64,000 nucleotides of DNA from Pedobacter westerhofensis (GTDB lineage Bacteria > Bacteroidota > Bacteroidia > Sphingobacteriales > Sphingobacteriaceae): assembly GCF_900182595.1 (NCBI RefSeq), contig NZ_FXTN01000004.1, positions 124,001-188,000 on the forward strand, given 5' to 3'. Both the position numbers and the translations under genes were made by a program. Every line of letters starts with the position of its first letter. Positions within the stretch are counted from its first letter, which is position 1. The notes beneath the pieces were generated by a model. That model worked only from the letters and a program-made list of their open reading frames with translations. It did no database searches and was not told the DNA's origin. Positions 61,947 to 64,000 of this stretch are shown one piece after another.

Positions 61947-62690
61947 TTAGTCTATTTTATAGATCTGCACTTTACCAATGTTCAATCCTCTTTTGATTGC
62001 CGGGCTTCCCTTATAACCAATTTTGGCCTCACCAAAGGAAGTCACCTTGATTTGGTCTGAAACATTCAGGCGCAATTCAGCTTCACCATACAATGTAGCC
62101 GTACTCGTACTGTTTTTTATGGCAAGTGCATCGATCTTGCTTTCACCGTAAGACGTAAATCTTTGTTCGGCAATGCTTCCTGATTTCAGCATTAATGAGC
62201 TTTCGCCATAGCTTGTGGTATGCATCGTTTTCAGTTGTACTTCATCGATATCGACCTGTGCCTCTCCATACATTACCAGGTTAAAGTTTTCCTGTTCAAT
62301 TTTGCTTTTCAGGTGTATGGTTTCTTCACCCCGAACGGACAGGTCATGCAGCGTTTTGTAGGAGATGGCTACTGTTAAAACCGTGCCCTTGTACAGGGGT
62401 TCTTTTCGCTTTTGCTCATCCTCATTTACTTTTTCATTTTTTGTCACTTCCTTGGCTCCCTCAAGGTAAACACGCAAGGTCTGACCATTGGATTCGATGT
62501 TAACCTTTTCCCTGCCCACGGTCAGGTTTTCAATGGTTACGGCTTCTTTGTCGCCCTGCGTAAAGGTTACCTGCACATGTGGGCTTACGATCACTCTGTC
62601 AAATTTTGCTACGGATACAACTTCCTGAGCTTGTAGAGTTTTACACGTAATAAGGGCAATAGCGGTGGTAATGAAAAGTAATTTGTTCAT
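61947..62690 (-). CDS. Head GIN domain (DUF2807) auto-adhesin-like protein
   Basis: This exported 247-aa protein has a signal peptide (MNKLLFITTAIALITCKTLQA) and a beta-helix-like repeat domain. Strands such as VQVTFTQGDKEAVTIENL, LHDLSVRGEETIHLKSKI and STATLYGEAELRLNV show the repeating hydrophobic pattern of DUF2807/head-GIN proteins. The SYGES segment recurs twice near the middle. Such proteins are found in the Bacteroidota envelope with unclear roles. It is monocistronic, with the palindrome-promoter gene downstream. Confidence 0.8.
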   Translation of the reverse strand: MNKLLFITTAIALITCKTLQAQEVVSVAKFDRVIVSPHVQVTFTQGDKEAVTIENLTVGREKVNIESNGQTLRVYLEGAKEVTKNEKVNEDEQKRKEPLYKGTVLTVAISYKTLHDLSVRGEETIHLKSKIEQENFNLVMYGEAQVDIDEVQLKTMHTTSYGESSLMLKSGSIAEQRFTSYGESKIDALAIKNSTSTATLYGEAELRLNVSDQIKVTSFGEAKIGYKGSPAIKRGLNIGKVQIYKID

Positions 62691-62773
62691 GTTAATTTAA
62701 ATAATGTGTAAAATAATAATTTTTGCACAGATCGTTTAAACATTTTCTGCCTATCAGATCTAAGCTAAAAAAA

Positions 62774-62805
62774 AAGCGGAAATGATACGATGACCATTTC
62801 CGCTT
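62774..62805 (-). terminator. Terminator after the partial GH92 gene
   Basis: AAGCGGAAATG (62774-62784) pairs with CATTTCCGCTT (62795-62805) and, on the minus strand, is followed by a run of nine T. It ends the GH92 gene that stops at 62877. Confidence 0.85.
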
Positions 62806-62876
62806 AATCTAAATTAACGCTCTCATATACTAAAGCGTAATAACTTCTTAAATATTGTGTAAACCTGAATTATTTT

Positions 62877-64000
62877 TTACAAAGGCCTGTCTGAGGCATT
62901 TACACCAAAAGTCTTGGAAGGTTTATTTCCCATTACAAAGTTCATTGTACCGCCTTTTATCAAATCACTGTGTTTGATAAATGATTTCGTGTAAGGCTTA
63001 CCGTTCATTGTAATACTTTGGATATAAATATTTTTCCTGCCCTGGTTTTCTGCAGTAATTACAAATTTCTTACTGCCCAGGCTAATTGTTGCCTTGTTCA
63101 TAACAGGGGAGCCTACGATGTAAATGCCGCTCATCGGGTTCATAGAGTAGAAGCCCATTGAGGATAAAACGTACCATGCACTCATTTGTCCGGCGTCTTC
63201 GTTACCACAGATCCCGTCTTTCTCAGTGGTATAAAACTTGTTCATCACATCGCGAACTACCTCTGCTGTCCTCCAGGGCTCGCCTGCGAAATTGTACAGA
63301 TAGGCAACATGATGGCTCGGCTCATTGCCATGTGCATACTGGCCGATCAGTCCTGTTACATCGTTCGGCGCATTTTTCATCTTTGATGACATCGTGAAGA
63401 AATGGTCAAGCTTAGCAACAAATGCTTTTTCACCGCCATTAAGCTTAATCAGTCCGTACGGGTCCTGCGGTACCAGCCAGGTGTACTGCCAGCCATTGCC
63501 TTCAGTATAATCACTTTTACCGGGTTTTGCATCGATAGGATCAAAGGGCAGGTTCCATTTGCCATTGGCAAGTTTCCCTACAAAATGTCCTTCATCAGCA
63601 TTATAATATTGTTCGTAAAGCTTAGCTCTTTTACCAAAGTAAGCAGCATCGTCCTTCCTGCCTAATTTTTCGGCCATTTTAGAAATCCCCCAGTCGGCAA
63701 TCGCATATTCCATTGCCCAGGCTACAGATTCTTTCATACTGTCTGATGGGATATAGCCCGGTTTCTTTACATATTCAATTCCCATTTCCGGCATCATTGC
63801 GGTAGTTCTGATGGCTTTGTAAGCCAGTTCCACATCAGCAGGATAAAGCAGGCCTTTCATATAAGCGTCCGTGATCACCGGTATTGCCGGATAGCCCACC
63901 ATACAGAAAGTTTCACTTCCCTGTAAAGGCCATAGCGGCAGTTTGCCCTGCTGCTCATAAATCGCCAGGAGGCTATGCACCATATCTTTCACCTTTGCAG
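62877..64000 (-). CDS. GH92 alpha-mannosidase, C-terminal part (5' end beyond the window)
   Basis: The frame is open to the window edge, so only about the last 374 residues are seen; the GTG near 63992 is not the true start. The GH92 (alpha/alpha)6 domain pattern MVHSLLAIYEQQGKLPLWPLQGSETFCMVGYPAIPVITDAYMKG is followed by GNEDAGQMSAWYVLSSMGFYSMNP, containing the family Glu/Asp catalytic region. No LamG addition is present, unlike the GH92 at 42036, so it represents a second, simpler mannosidase. A terminator follows at 62774. Confidence 0.9.
   Translation of the reverse strand, partial: AKVKDMVHSLLAIYEQQGKLPLWPLQGSETFCMVGYPAIPVITDAYMKGLLYPADVELAYKAIRTTAMMPEMGIEYVKKPGYIPSDSMKESVAWAMEYAIADWGISKMAEKLGRKDDAAYFGKRAKLYEQYYNADEGHFVGKLANGKWNLPFDPIDAKPGKSDYTEGNGWQYTWLVPQDPYGLIKLNGGEKAFVAKLDHFFTMSSKMKNAPNDVTGLIGQYAHGNEPSHHVAYLYNFAGEPWRTAEVVRDVMNKFYTTEKDGICGNEDAGQMSAWYVLSSMGFYSMNPMSGIYIVGSPVMNKATISLGSKKFVITAENQGRKNIYIQSITMNGKPYTKSFIKHSDLIKGGTMNFVMGNKPSKTFGVNASDRPL

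Noticed and set aside
1..64000. CRISPR array, tRNA, insertion sequence or integrated phage
   Set aside because: No regularly spaced repeats, cloverleaf, transposase or phage structural gene was seen on either strand.

Overview
The window looks like a chromosomal segment from a Bacteroidota bacterium, most likely family Sphingobacteriaceae (Pedobacter-like). The evidence is two SusC/SusD pairs, an ECF sigma/FecR relay, GSII-type glutamine synthetase, DUF4142, DUF2911, DUF2807, MauE and HTTM proteins, many glycoside hydrolases, and TANNTTTG promoter boxes. I see no tRNA, rRNA, CRISPR array, insertion sequence or prophage. The assignment rests on protein family content, not on a marker gene.

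Layout. 1-8.5 kb: amine oxidase; GMC oxidoreductase with its small Tat lipoprotein partner; a thermolysin-like protease with an emfourin-like inhibitor gene; an XRE regulator; a three-PAS soluble histidine kinase. 8.5-18.4 kb: an AT-rich intergenic region with three 21-bp-phased repeats, small unknown genes, a DUF4142 lipoprotein, a GH29 fucosidase, a YtxH stress-type cluster, exonuclease III, DUF1810, a peptidoglycan amidase and two unusual HTH-like proteins. 18.5-18.7 kb: a roughly 185-nt rod-shaped structured RNA candidate. 18.9-28.4 kb: a SusC/SusD/thioredoxin operon behind a short leader ORF and hairpins, then a DUF6520-like/MauE redox pair and two divergent Crp/Fnr proteins. 28.5-45.5 kb: a complete polysaccharide utilisation locus: ECF sigma, FecR, SusC with STN domain, SusD, GH89, GH35, an HGSNAT-like acetyltransferase and GH92-LamG. 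45.6-52.3 kb: superoxide dismutase, glutamine synthetase, a glycosyltransferase remnant, a sirtuin, DUF2911, an OmpH chaperone, a Crp regulator and a DJ-1/PfpI protein. 52.4-60.5 kb: eight minus-strand genes comprising an ECF sigma, a TPR/anti-sigma-like membrane protein, a cytoplasmic subtilisin, a periplasmic TPR-CHAT protease, two secreted paralogues and a possible SdpA-like/HTTM pair. 60.7-64 kb: a PRC-barrel protein, a small protein with a textbook promoter and operator, an auto-adhesin and the 3' part of a second GH92 gene that runs off the window.

How the genes work together. The GH29, GH89, GH35 and GH92 activities fit harvesting of host or fungal glycans (N-glycan mannose, galactose, alpha-GlcNAc, fucose), with FecI/FecR/STN-SusC transmembrane signalling turning on the 30-45 kb locus. 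A terminator between SusD and GH89 would set SusCD expression above the enzymes. The best candidate for an undescribed system is 52.4-60.5 kb, where two protease classes sit in one apparent operon with their own sigma factor and membrane-tethered TPR protein, next to duplicated secreted proteins. The best non-coding candidates are the structured RNA at 18.5 kb, the leader-ORF/hairpin architecture shared by both SusC genes, and phased operators at 8.7 and 26.2 kb. All structures and repeats were read by eye; no folding energy or database search was run.
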